The position numbers were made by a program, and so were the translations under genes. This document shows positions 25,614-33,780 of a stretch of DNA of 35,523 nt, piece after piece. Positions within the stretch are counted from its first letter, which is position 1, and each line of letters starts with the position of its first letter. Source of the stretch: Mesorhizobium ventifaucium (GTDB lineage: Bacteria > Pseudomonadota > Alphaproteobacteria > Rhizobiales > Rhizobiaceae); the NCBI RefSeq assembly GCF_935822925.1, contig NZ_CAKXZS010000006.1, positions 1-35,523 of the forward strand, given 5' to 3'. Under the pieces are notes generated by a model. That model was not told where the DNA came from. It searched no databases and worked only from the letters and a program-made list of their open reading frames with translations.

Positions 25614-28324
25614 GACAACAATTCCTTGAAGATACCGTTCCTTGCCAAAAGTGCCTCGGGTGTTCCGTCTTCCACCAATTTACCCGAGTCGAAGACGATA
25701 ACGCGATCGAACATCATCCCCATCGCCGGATTCGTCACGACCCACACAATTGCCGGCGAATGGTCGTCGCGCCTGGCTTCCTCCAGCACGTTTCGCAGCA
25801 CCTTATGCTGCATGCGCTGGTCGAGCGCCGACAGCGGCCGGTTGAGAATGAGAAAATCAGGACGCTTGAGCAGAGCCCGGGCAACATCAAGCTTCTGTCG
25901 CTGTCCACCGGTCAGCCGCCTGCCGCCGGAGCCGACGTTGAAGTCCAGGCCGACATCCAGAAGTTCGGCATAAAGCCCCAGTTCGTCAAGAATATCATAG
26001 ACGATGGAGCGTATCCGGTCCGGCGCATCGGGATGGTTGTTGCCCACACGCCCGAACAGGACATTATCCATGACGGTGGCCGCGGCAATGTATTTGGCAG
26101 GATCATACCGTTCGATCGCATTTTGCAGCTCGGGCGGCAGGTTTTCATAGAACCGGTTGCGTGCAGCGACGATCTTGCTCATCAGCTCGTCGCTCAGCAG
26201 GCCGAAGCGGTGCCGGGGCTCGATATACGCAAAGCTCAAGGTGACGATCATGGCGCGGTCGTTCTCCGAAACCGCCTCGTAGGGACGGTTCTTGAGCCGT
26301 TGCAGCAAGGTTTCGTAGGTGGGTATCTCCTCGGCGCTCATGAAGGCGAGTTGCTGGAAGAACTGGTGATCGGGCGGCAGGTCGGCAAACAGCTCGATCG
26401 CCTGTTCGGCGATCTCCATGCCCATTTCGTAGAGCGTGCGGTCGAGGCCGGCCTGCCTCAGCACAGAAGCAAAATAGGGATTGGCCGCTAGAGCCCTGTC
26501 GGCCAGTTCGGGGCCGGCGGCAGCGCCGAAGAGCAGGTTTTGGCCGATCGTTGCTTCCTTGTTATAGGCGCCCGGTTCGAAAGGAACCACAAGTGCGCTC
26601 AGCCCTTCGTGTTCCAGCCGGGTTCGCAGCGCCGCACGCAGTTCGACGATCCGCCTGGCAAGCTCCGTGTGACGCGTGAGGTCGGCCAAAGAGCGCAACC
26701 CAAGATCCAGAATGTCGCGCGATAGAACAACCGCGTCGAGCACCCGGCGCACGGCTTCAAAGAGGTCTTGCGGGCCGGTAGCGCCAGCGGAAGCATAGTT
26801 GATCCAGTCGCTGTGGATATCAAAATCCGGATTGCCCGACTGGCGCGCCTCGTGAATGTTCCAGCGGTGCTGGTCTGCCGCAGCACCGTTATAAGGCACC
26901 GATGTTAGCGGCGCATGCTTCAACCCGTAGAGCAGGTTATCGCGGAGGCTTGCCTGGAACAGGAAAACATCCGACGAGGCATAGGACATGCGCCGGCCGG
27001 TCACGGCTTCGGGGAGTTCAAGCAGGTCGTCGGCGCCCGAAGCGACCCTTCCGCTATCCGGCCAGTTCAGCCGCGCGAAGGCTTCTGCAAGCGCCTCGGC
27101 TCCACCTGTTGCAGTACTGACCAGCGCCACCGTCTCACCCGGCTTGACCTGGAGGGAGATACGGTCGAGGAGCATTGCACCGCCATCGTCTGCTATGGAC
27201 AGATTGATCGCCGACAGGGGGTTGGTCATCGGATCGGGATCGTCGATCGTCAATGCCTCGATTCTCGGCGCAATGAGATTCTTGGCGGTGAACTGTTCAA
27301 CGACCTGCTGATATTTGACCTGGACATCCTGCCGCGCCTGATCCCAGTCGATCAGTTCCTTCATCGGTCCGGGCAGGTCCTTGTAGGCGCTGATCACGGC
27401 CACGAGCTGACCGACGTCCAGCCGCCCCTGGATGACCAGATACCCGCCTATCATGTAGAACAGAAAGGGCGTGACCTGCGCGAGAAAATTGTTGAGGAAC
27501 TTCACCATGAATTTCCATTGGTAAAGATCGAAGCGGATTTTAAAGATGAGCCCGAGCCGGGCAGCTATGTCGGCGCGCTCGTAGTTTGATGTGTCGTGGA
27601 CGTGAACCGCGCCGATGCCGTCGACGATTTCGCCAACCCGGCCCGAAAGCGCGCGCGCCGTCAACTGCCGTTCGCGCCCGAGCACGATCAGCCGCCGCCG
27701 CATTCGCGGGATGAGCACGATCTGGATCACCACGATCACGGCCGCTATCATTCCGAGCCAGAAGTTCTGGACCAGGATGAACAGCATGGCCGTCAGCGCC
27801 TGGCCGCCGAGCAGCACCGGCTGCACGAAGGCATCGCCGATGAAGCCGCCCAGCGGCTCCACCTCGTCCTTTATCATGGTCGCCACTTCGGCGGATTTCA
27901 CCCGCTTGAAGTAAAACGGCGGAAACCGCAGCACACGATCGACCAGATCGAAGCGGATACGCCGCAGCATGCGTTCGCCGAGGCGGCCCTTGTAGGTGTT
28001 GATGTAGAATTTGAACAGGCCGTTGATGACGACTAGCAAGAGGAACACAAGGCTCAGGGCAAACAGCGTCGCCTTGCGGTCGAGCTGAAAACCGGAGAAG
28101 AACTGAACCTCTCCGATGAACGGCAGGTTATAGTGCAGCCTCATGAATGGCTGGGTCGCGCCCGGTTGCTCGAAGCCGCTACCTTGGATCGGGCCGTTGA
28201 TGATCAGCTTCGGCAGGTCGAAGGACATGAAATACGGGATCATCGAAAGCACGACGATCATCAATATCCATAGCTGCTGCTTCTTGGTGTGCGTCCAGAT
28301 ATAGCGGGCTAGGCTGGGTTCCAT
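25610..28324 (-). CDS. ABC-exporter-like protein with degenerate nucleotide-binding domain
   Basis: A 904-aa protein. Residues 17-310 form an exporter-type transmembrane domain with six hydrophobic segments, including LWILMIVVLSMIPYF and LFALSLVFLLLVVINGLF. From about 385 an NBD-like domain starts, but Walker A reads LVSTATGGAEA (401-411) with no GK[ST]. Walker B reads FLILNRPLSALD (824-835), so Asp-Glu has become Asn-Arg. The H-loop is VTNP (863-866). The signature LTGGQRQ (804-810) survives. Between Q-loop-like YASSDVFLFQASL and the signature lie about 330 extra residues, where the post-Q-loop motif DNLLYG (462-467) recurs as QNLLFG (595-600) and DNVLFG (753-758). It probably cannot hydrolyse ATP normally. 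ATG 28324 is preferred over a GTG at 28372. Confidence 0.9.
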   Translation of the reverse strand: MEPSLARYIWTHTKKQQLWILMIVVLSMIPYFMSFDLPKLIINGPIQGSGFEQPGATQPFMRLHYNLPFIGEVQFFSGFQLDRKATLFALSLVFLLLVVINGLFKFYINTYKGRLGERMLRRIRFDLVDRVLRFPPFYFKRVKSAEVATMIKDEVEPLGGFIGDAFVQPVLLGGQALTAMLFILVQNFWLGMIAAVIVVIQIVLIPRMRRRLIVLGRERQLTARALSGRVGEIVDGIGAVHVHDTSNYERADIAARLGLIFKIRFDLYQWKFMVKFLNNFLAQVTPFLFYMIGGYLVIQGRLDVGQLVAVISAYKDLPGPMKELIDWDQARQDVQVKYQQVVEQFTAKNLIAPRIEALTIDDPDPMTNPLSAINLSIADDGGAMLLDRISLQVKPGETVALVSTATGGAEALAEAFARLNWPDSGRVASGADDLLELPEAVTGRRMSYASSDVFLFQASLRDNLLYGLKHAPLTSVPYNGAAADQHRWNIHEARQSGNPDFDIHSDWINYASAGATGPQDLFEAVRRVLDAVVLSRDILDLGLRSLADLTRHTELARRIVELRAALRTRLEHEGLSALVVPFEPGAYNKEATIGQNLLFGAAAGPELADRALAANPYFASVLRQAGLDRTLYEMGMEIAEQAIELFADLPPDHQFFQQLAFMSAEEIPTYETLLQRLKNRPYEAVSENDRAMIVTLSFAYIEPRHRFGLLSDELMSKIVAARNRFYENLPPELQNAIERYDPAKYIAAATVMDNVLFGRVGNNHPDAPDRIRSIVYDILDELGLYAELLDVGLDFNVGSGGRRLTGGQRQKLDVARALLKRPDFLILNRPLSALDQRMQHKVLRNVLEEARRDDHSPAIVWVVTNPAMGMMFDRVIVFDSGKLVEDGTPEALLARNGIFKELLS

Positions 28325-28341
28325 ATGCGGCTGTGGACCCT

Positions 28342-28707
28342 TCAGTTGAATGCATGCAGGATGTAAAAGCACCTGCTGGCGAGTGGCGTATCGGCAATTT
28401 CTTCGTCGCCAACGACAAGCTCGAAGCTGCAGCGCACGGAGATTGTCCTGCGCTCGACGATGGAAGGAACCTGCGATGCGGCGCGATCCAGTTCCGGCGC
28501 ATGGTCGATGACAACGCCATGGGCATTGTTGATCAGCGAAGAAAGCAGCCGGCTAAACGGTTCGCGGCCTCCGTAGGGTTTTAGCGAATAGCCGAGCAGC
28601 ACGAGGCCGCAGCTGCGCCGCTGGTGCTGGCGGATGGACGCCGATGGTCCGGACAGATGCAACAGGCTCTCTCCGGCACCGGGCAATGGCGAAGCGGCTT
28701 GCTGCAT
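28342..28707 (-). CDS. Possible 121-aa protein upstream of the ABC gene
   Basis: An open minus-strand frame starting MQQAASPLPGAGESLLHLSG and ending SRCFYILHAFN stops 17 bp before the ABC-protein start. Counting 74 codons, GC is lowest at the middle position (about 43%) and highest at the third (about 68%), which fits coding on this strand. The bias is weaker than in the neighbours. No family is recognised and no good Shine-Dalgarno is seen. The frame stays open upstream into the methyltransferase gene on the other strand, but that part is a shadow. If real, it is the first gene of the ABC/cNMP/MBL operon. If not, this is a long leader or promoter region. Confidence 0.4.
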   Translation of the reverse strand: MQQAASPLPGAGESLLHLSGPSASIRQHQRRSCGLVLLGYSLKPYGGREPFSRLLSSLINNAHGVVIDHAPELDRAASQVPSIVERRTISVRCSFELVVGDEEIADTPLASRCFYILHAFN

Positions 28708-28788
28708 AATCACGTCCGCGAATTCAAACAGCCTTGCGGGAGGCAAGATTGCGTTGTGTCGCCCGAAATCCCAACTTACAAGACGAAT

Positions 28789-29463
28789 ATGATGGATGTC
28801 ACGCAACCACGCAATGCCGGCATGGACTGGCACGAGCAAGCCTCGGACCTCACGCGGGGAATTGCTGCCTATGTCAACTGCCCTCTCGTGGCAGGGCTGG
28901 CGCGCGTCATCGCCAAGCATCCGAAGGCCGATATCGCAAACGCCTTCAACCACAAGCAGGTCGCCTGCAAGATGTGGGCGCTCGACAGGCTGTTCGAAAG
29001 CTGCGGCGGCCGGTTCAGGCGCATATGGGTTCTGGGCGGATGGTACGGCGTATTGCCGGCAATGCTTTTCAACGACGCCCGCTTCGACATCGCGGCGGTC
29101 GACAGCATCGACATCGATCCCGAAGTCGCGCCGGTCGCCCGGACCCTCAACCGGGAAGCCGGCGACCGGTTCCGGGCTCTGACGGCCGACATGTACGCAC
29201 TCGACTATGTGGCTGGGCGGCCCGACCTGGTGGTCAATACGAGCTGCGAACACATAGCCGACCTGCCCGCCTGGCTTGCTCTGCTTCCGCGGGGCACGAA
29301 TGTACTGCTGCAATCGAACGATTATTTCAGCGAGCCGACGCACATCAACTGCGTGGCTTCACTTGCAGCCTTTGAAGCAATGGCGGCGCTACGGGAGGTG
29401 CGGTTCTCCGGCGAACTGCCGACAAAAAATTATACGCGCTTCATGCTGATTGGAACTGTTTGA
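28789..29463 (+). CDS. Class I SAM-dependent methyltransferase-like protein
   Basis: A 224-aa protein with a Rossmann-type glycine motif in RIWVLGGWYGVLPAMLF, an acidic strand-2 region AVDSIDIDPEVAPVAR, and a motif-IV-like PDLVVNTSCEHIADLP. The ends of the fold match class I methyltransferases. N-terminal residues (GIAAYVNCPLVAGLARVIAKH) are specific to this group. The substrate is unknown; in this cluster an O-methylation of a glycan is a reasonable guess. Two adjacent ATGs at 28789 and 28792 are both possible starts with only a weak Shine-Dalgarno. It is convergent with the glycosyltransferase operon. Confidence 0.82.
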   Translation: MMDVTQPRNAGMDWHEQASDLTRGIAAYVNCPLVAGLARVIAKHPKADIANAFNHKQVACKMWALDRLFESCGGRFRRIWVLGGWYGVLPAMLFNDARFDIAAVDSIDIDPEVAPVARTLNREAGDRFRALTADMYALDYVAGRPDLVVNTSCEHIADLPAWLALLPRGTNVLLQSNDYFSEPTHINCVASLAAFEAMAALREVRFSGELPTKNYTRFMLIGTV

Positions 29464-29584
29464 TGCATTTCGCCCAAAAGCATGCCCTCGGGCCCGACCC
29501 GAGGGTGCGTAGCGGTTTTGGCAACCACATCTATAAAACAACGACTTGAAGCGCGTCGCGCGAATCTCACCAGACGCGACGCGC
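29464..29584. repeat. Mesorhizobium-type intergenic repeat with two hairpins
   Basis: The block between two convergent genes contains a perfect 8-bp inverted repeat (ccctcggg / cccgaggg, 29485-29505) and a perfect 10-bp one (gcgcgtcgcg / cgcgacgcgc, 29551-29584). Phrases such as gcgtagcggttttgg and aagcgcgtcgcgcgaatc resemble a palindromic element dispersed in rhizobial intergenic DNA. On the minus strand the second hairpin is followed by a T-containing stretch, so it probably ends the glycosyltransferase operon whose last stop is at 29586. It may terminate in both directions. Confidence 0.55.
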
Positions 29585-29585
29585 G

Positions 29586-30782
29586 TTAGCATCTATCGTC
29601 TGCTTGACCATGAACTTTACCGAAACCGGGACCCACCTTTAGGGACCACGTCCGATACCGCTCGCGCAGGATTTGCGCCGAGCGACGCGCGCCTTCCAGA
29701 TCGAGACGATGCGCGGATGGGGTCGGACCCACAAGCGCCTGTTCGATCGCTTGCGCCAAAACTTCAGGCGTTAGGTCCTTTTCCATCAGCACCGTTGCAA
29801 GACCGAGTTCTTCGAGCATCAGAGCGCGAACCGTCTGCTCGGTTTCCCCGCCGGCTGCAAATGGAACGAGCAGGGAGCGACAACCCGCGCGCAGGACATC
29901 GCAGACCGTGTTGTAACCCGCCTGCGAGACCGACAGGCGGGCGCCGGTCAGCAGGCTGGCGAAATCCTCGCGGAACCGGAAGATGGACAGGCCCGGCGTG
30001 GCATCGCGTGCGATCGCGTCGAACTCGTCTTTCGGCAGGTTTGGGCCGGTGATCAAACACCATTTCCAAGCGTTGTTGGCATTCCGCGCCGCTGCGATGG
30101 TGGAGCTGACAAGGCTCTTACCGGCAGCCCCGCCGCCAACCGACACCAGGACGTCGAAGCGCTCGGAGGCCGCGGGCGACGGCGGCGCGGCGACGAGCCC
30201 TGTGTAGGTGACCTCGGCCCTGATCGCCCCAGCCAGTGGAAATGTCTTGTCGATGGTTGCGAAAGCCGGATCGCCGTGGACCATAACAAGGTCGAAATGC
30301 CTGTTGATGAGATCGACCGTTTCCTCGTTTCGGCCCGGCTTGACGCGCTCCTGAAGGATATCACGGACGGACGTCGCCAGCAGCGGTCTGGGCGACGTCG
30401 CGTCGATGGCCTCGATCAGCGGCAGGAGTTCGAAACGCATCTGCCGGCGTCCAAATGGAAACGCCTCGACAATGACGATGTCAGGCCGGCAATCCCGGAA
30501 TGCCTGCAGCAGCATCTCTGAACGCCATTTCTTGAAATCATCGTCGATGGGTTTGCCCTGCAGGTCGACAAGTCCGGAAAATCCTTCATCACCGGAGGTA
30601 ACAGGTGGCAGGGTTACAGATTTTACACCCAGTCCCGAAAACCCCGCGATCGGCGCTCCGCCGGTCACGACGGTTACGGCAAAACCGTCATCGACCAGAG
30701 CCGCCGCAATGCGGCTGGCGCGCGCGAGATGGCCGATACCGAGGAGGTGCTGGACATAGAAGAAAGCACGCAGCCGCTTCAT
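29586..30782 (-). CDS. MurG-like glycosyltransferase (third gene of operon)
   Basis: A 398-aa GT-B fold protein of the family-28-like group. It opens MKRLRAFFYVQHLLGIGHLAR, has a glycine-rich VLVSVGGGAAGKSLVSS at the start of the donor domain and LSVSQAGYNTVCDVLRAG in the nucleotide-sugar-binding region. It is related to the first gene of the operon (shared GLGHL/GIGHLAR opening and GYNT motif), so the pair may add successive sugars. Start at ATG 30782, which overlaps the stop of the GT4 gene as ATGA (30779-30782). A start five codons earlier would lie inside that gene. The sugar donor is unknown. Confidence 0.88.
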   Translation of the reverse strand: MKRLRAFFYVQHLLGIGHLARASRIAAALVDDGFAVTVVTGGAPIAGFSGLGVKSVTLPPVTSGDEGFSGLVDLQGKPIDDDFKKWRSEMLLQAFRDCRPDIVIVEAFPFGRRQMRFELLPLIEAIDATSPRPLLATSVRDILQERVKPGRNEETVDLINRHFDLVMVHGDPAFATIDKTFPLAGAIRAEVTYTGLVAAPPSPAASERFDVLVSVGGGAAGKSLVSSTIAAARNANNAWKWCLITGPNLPKDEFDAIARDATPGLSIFRFREDFASLLTGARLSVSQAGYNTVCDVLRAGCRSLLVPFAAGGETEQTVRALMLEELGLATVLMEKDLTPEVLAQAIEQALVGPTPSAHRLDLEGARRSAQILRERYRTWSLKVGPGFGKVHGQADDRC

Positions 30783-32023
30783 TCGGCGGCCCGCCACTCC
30801 CGCTCGAACAGTTCCTTGAGCTGTCCAATGCTCGCCATATGATCGAAATTGCCGCGCACGCGCCGCTCTGCGGCGTCGCCGAGGCGGGCGCGCAGCACGG
30901 GATCGCGGATCAGGCGCTCCAACGCCTGTGCCAGGGCAATTGGGTTTTCCGTCGGAACCAACAGCCCGGTTTCATCCGGCGATAAAAGCTCCGGCACGCC
31001 GGAAATATCGGTCGACACGCAGGCAAGCCGTTGGCTAGCCGCCTCCACCAGAACATTCGGCAGACCGTCCCGGTCGCCATTTGCGGCGATCCTGCAGGCC
31101 AGGGCGAAGATGTCGGCGCAGCGGTAGTGCTCAAGCACTTCCTCCTGCGCAAGCGCGCCTTTCCAAGAGACGCGACCATCCAGTCCGAGCTTTTGCGCCA
31201 GCGCCTTGAACCGTTCCAGTTCCTCGCCGCCGCCGATATGCTCAAAACGCCACGCCAAATCACCAGGCAAGAGGGCAAGGGCCTCCAGCAAGGTATCGTA
31301 ACCTTTCTTTTCAACGGCGCGCCCGACACTCAGAACGATAACCGGTTCGTCCGGCGCCGAGCCGTCATGCTGTTTTCGCGCCTCGCCGAAACCGCCGAAG
31401 CGATCAAGGTCGAGCCCATGATAGCTCAGATGCACAGACGAGTTGCCGTTAGCGAGTTTTTTCAGACGGTCGAAGCCGGCTTTCGTGCAAGTGACCGTCC
31501 AGCGCGCCGAGGAAAGCTTGCCAGCCAGATCCCAGTCCGCCGAAGTCCAGATGTCCTTGGCATGGGCCGAGCAGCTCCAGGGCAGGCCACGAAGCTGGCT
31601 GGCATAGCGCGTCACCGATGCCGGTGTGTGCGCGAAATGTGCATGCAGCCAGCCCGCGTCTTCCGGCCATTCGGCCGCCAGCACGAGCGCTTGCCCGAAG
31701 CGGCGCGCGCGATTGCGCGTAAAGTCGCGGCGGATATCGGTAGCCAGCGATCCGAGCGCGCGCCAGAAGCCCGGCCGCAGCAGATAAGCAAACAGCGAGC
31801 GAACCACGCGCAGCGGCTCTTCATGCAGATATTCCGGCAGATAATGGACGGGCGCTTTGATCTCGTCATTCACGGGGTGGCGTTTTGCGTCGGTCGGCCG
31901 TCTGAGCGCGACGAGTATCAGGTCGAACCCCGCAAGCTCCAGACCGAGCAGTTCCTGCGCGATGAAGGTTTCCGACAGCCGCGGATAGCCCTTCAGAACG
32001 ACGACGATCTTGCGATGTTGCAA
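30779..32023 (-). CDS. Glycosyltransferase family 4 (second gene of operon)
   Basis: A 414-aa GT-B enzyme. The opening is KIVVVLKGYPRLSETFIAQEL, the acceptor-domain histidine motif is GWLHAHFAHTPASV, and the donor domain has VLSVGRAVEKKGYDTLLEAL and DGLPNVLVEAASQRLACVST with the GT4 glutamates. It resembles exopolysaccharide-type GT4 enzymes such as those acting on lipid-linked glycans. The start is a TTG at 32023, 1 bp after the stop of the first operon gene; GAAGG lies about 12 nt upstream. The long spacing makes the start less certain than the family. Confidence 0.92.
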   Translation of the reverse strand: MQHRKIVVVLKGYPRLSETFIAQELLGLELAGFDLILVALRRPTDAKRHPVNDEIKAPVHYLPEYLHEEPLRVVRSLFAYLLRPGFWRALGSLATDIRRDFTRNRARRFGQALVLAAEWPEDAGWLHAHFAHTPASVTRYASQLRGLPWSCSAHAKDIWTSADWDLAGKLSSARWTVTCTKAGFDRLKKLANGNSSVHLSYHGLDLDRFGGFGEARKQHDGSAPDEPVIVLSVGRAVEKKGYDTLLEALALLPGDLAWRFEHIGGGEELERFKALAQKLGLDGRVSWKGALAQEEVLEHYRCADIFALACRIAANGDRDGLPNVLVEAASQRLACVSTDISGVPELLSPDETGLLVPTENPIALAQALERLIRDPVLRARLGDAAERRVRGNFDHMASIGQLKELFEREWRAAE

Positions 32024-32024
32024 C

Positions 32025-33239
32025 TCAGTTCATGCCTTCAATGACCGAAAGGTGATGGCCGCCCCGCCGGTCGAGCAGTTCCGCGACGATTTCGGAAATG
32101 TGAGGCAGCCCTTCCAGCGTCAGATGCGGATGGCTCTGCGATGGGCCGGGCCGGTCCGGCAGCACCTCCAGTGCATTGGCAAACCGCTGGGAATCCTCGG
32201 CTTCTTCCGGCAAAAGCATCTCGATGAGGCCGAGTTCGGCTGCGCGCCGTGCTCGGATAAGTTGTTCCTCGCGGGGCTTGACGCGCGGCACGATCAGCGC
32301 CGGCTTGTCGAAAGACAGTATCTCGCAATAGGTGTTGTAACCGCCCATCGCAACGACTGCCTTGGCACCGGCAATCAGCTCTTCCATGCGGTTGTCGAAC
32401 TCGATGATCCTGATATAGGGGATCTTGGAGCCCTTCTTGAGCAGCTTGTTGCGCTTGCGCGCCGGCATGTAAGGCCCAAGCACGATCAGCGCCCGATGCT
32501 GCAATTGCGGATCCTGCTGATAGGCATCGATGACGCTGTGGATCAGTTCGGCGCCGTCACCGCCGCCACCGGTGGTAATGAGGATATAGTCGCCCTCGGG
32601 CCGGTGGCCGGGCAACTCGTTCTTCTGCAGGCTCCGTTGCAGGAAGCCGACGAACTTCATCTTTGCCCTGACAGCCGGCGGCACATCCAAGCCGGTCAAC
32701 GGATCGTAGAAATCCGGCGGACCATAGACCCAGATTTTGTCGTAGAACAGGCCTATCTTGCGCATCACATCCCTGCGTGCCCACTCTGCTTCGAGCAGAT
32801 GCGGCGCGTCCATCACCTCGCGCAGGCCAAGCACGAGCGTGGTACCCCGCGTCTTGAGGTAGGACAGCGTGTCCTCGATCTCACCGCGCAGGCCGAGCGG
32901 TTCCTTGTCGACGATGAAAATATCCGGCCGGAAGGTCTCGGCAGTGTGGCGGATGATCGACTGGCGCATCCTTAGCGTCTCATGCAGATCGATATCCTTT
33001 TCCAGCGAGGTGTATTCGCCGTTGCGCAACTTGATGACGCTGGGGATCTTCACGAAGTCGACACGGGCGCGGTAGTCGAAGGCGCCAGCGATAGTCGCAC
33101 CCGAAATGATAAGCACCTGAAGTCCGCGGAAATCCTCGACCAGCGAATGCGCGATCGTCCGGCAGCGCTGCAAGTGGCCGAGCCCGAACGTGTCGTGGCT
33201 GTACATGAGAATTCGAGTATTTTGTGCGTGCTGGGTCAT
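32025..33239 (-). CDS. MurG-like glycosyltransferase (first gene of operon)
   Basis: A 404-aa protein of the family-28-like GT-B group. It opens with RILMYSHDTFGLGHLQRCRT, carries GDYILITTGGGGDGAEL at the start of the C-terminal domain, and has AVVAMGGYNTYCEILSFDKPALIVPRV as donor-binding region. Such proteins act on undecaprenyl- or other lipid-linked acceptors, or in glycolipid synthesis. Start at ATG 33239, which drops 17 residues of a longer frame that lacks a Shine-Dalgarno. It is first in a tight three-gene glycosyltransferase operon on the minus strand. Its promoter should lie in 33240-33500. Confidence 0.88.
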   Translation of the reverse strand: MTQHAQNTRILMYSHDTFGLGHLQRCRTIAHSLVEDFRGLQVLIISGATIAGAFDYRARVDFVKIPSVIKLRNGEYTSLEKDIDLHETLRMRQSIIRHTAETFRPDIFIVDKEPLGLRGEIEDTLSYLKTRGTTLVLGLREVMDAPHLLEAEWARRDVMRKIGLFYDKIWVYGPPDFYDPLTGLDVPPAVRAKMKFVGFLQRSLQKNELPGHRPEGDYILITTGGGGDGAELIHSVIDAYQQDPQLQHRALIVLGPYMPARKRNKLLKKGSKIPYIRIIEFDNRMEELIAGAKAVVAMGGYNTYCEILSFDKPALIVPRVKPREEQLIRARRAAELGLIEMLLPEEAEDSQRFANALEVLPDRPGPSQSHPHLTLEGLPHISEIVAELLDRRGGHHLSVIEGMN

Positions 33240-33532
33240 TGTTGAGCGTCTTTTAGAATTCTCGGCTTGAGGACCGTCGGCGACCCGCACGAAACCATCC
33301 TCGCGGGTCTACCGAGCTGTTTTGAAACATGAGGGCGCAATTTTCAATTTGTATTACCCAAGAGGGTCCATATGCAGAAGCTTGTCACGTGGTCCAGAAG
33401 AACCTGCATCATTTCACTGGTATTGACCATCTCGGATTCTCCCACACCGAAGGTCGACCGTGTGGTCACCGTGGCCTTATGCAGGCAACTTTACCGGACC
33501 TCTTTCCCGCCGTGGGCCCCTACCTCTCACAG
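33240..33532. other. Upstream region of the glycosyltransferase operon
   Basis: About 290 bases with no convincing gene. The left end is the leader and promoter of the minus-strand glycosyltransferase operon. The rest is AT-richer than its surroundings, with reading frames on both strands that have no support, and grades into the recombinase relic. No clear promoter boxes could be assigned. Confidence 0.5.
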
Positions 33533-33780
33533 CCCAAGCGTATCTCGCGCCCAAATTCTAGAGGCGAATGGCAAACAGTCGAAGTTCCCGACCTTGCCAT
33601 TATCGGGCCCGAATTGTTTGAAGCGGCACGAGATAGGAAAAAGGCTCGTGCAGTTACACACCCAAGCCATCAGCGCCGGCCCCGACGCATGTTGTCGGGG
33701 CTTTTGAAGTGCGGTGCTTGTGGAGCGGGATGTCCTCAAACGGCAAGGACAAGTCCAGGCGAATTCGTATCCGATGCTAG
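33533..33780 (+). pseudogene. Fragment of a large serine recombinase
   Basis: The frame reads ISRPNSRGEWQTVEVPDLAI and on to IGPELFEAARDRKKA, then RRMLSGLLKCGACGAG. This is the recombinase domain followed by the zinc beta-ribbon (CxxC) of large serine recombinases. A 1-base shift near 33729 moves the ribbon continuation into another frame (MSSNGKDK and RIRIRC) that ends at TAG 33778-33780. The catalytic resolvase domain and the rest of the ribbon are missing, so it cannot be active. It is a scar of a phage or integrative element next to the glycosyltransferase operon. Confidence 0.75.

Noticed and set aside
28342..29343. 333-aa minus-strand frame
   Set aside because: The upstream two thirds overlap the well-supported methyltransferase gene on the other strand; only the last 121 codons were kept as a possible gene.
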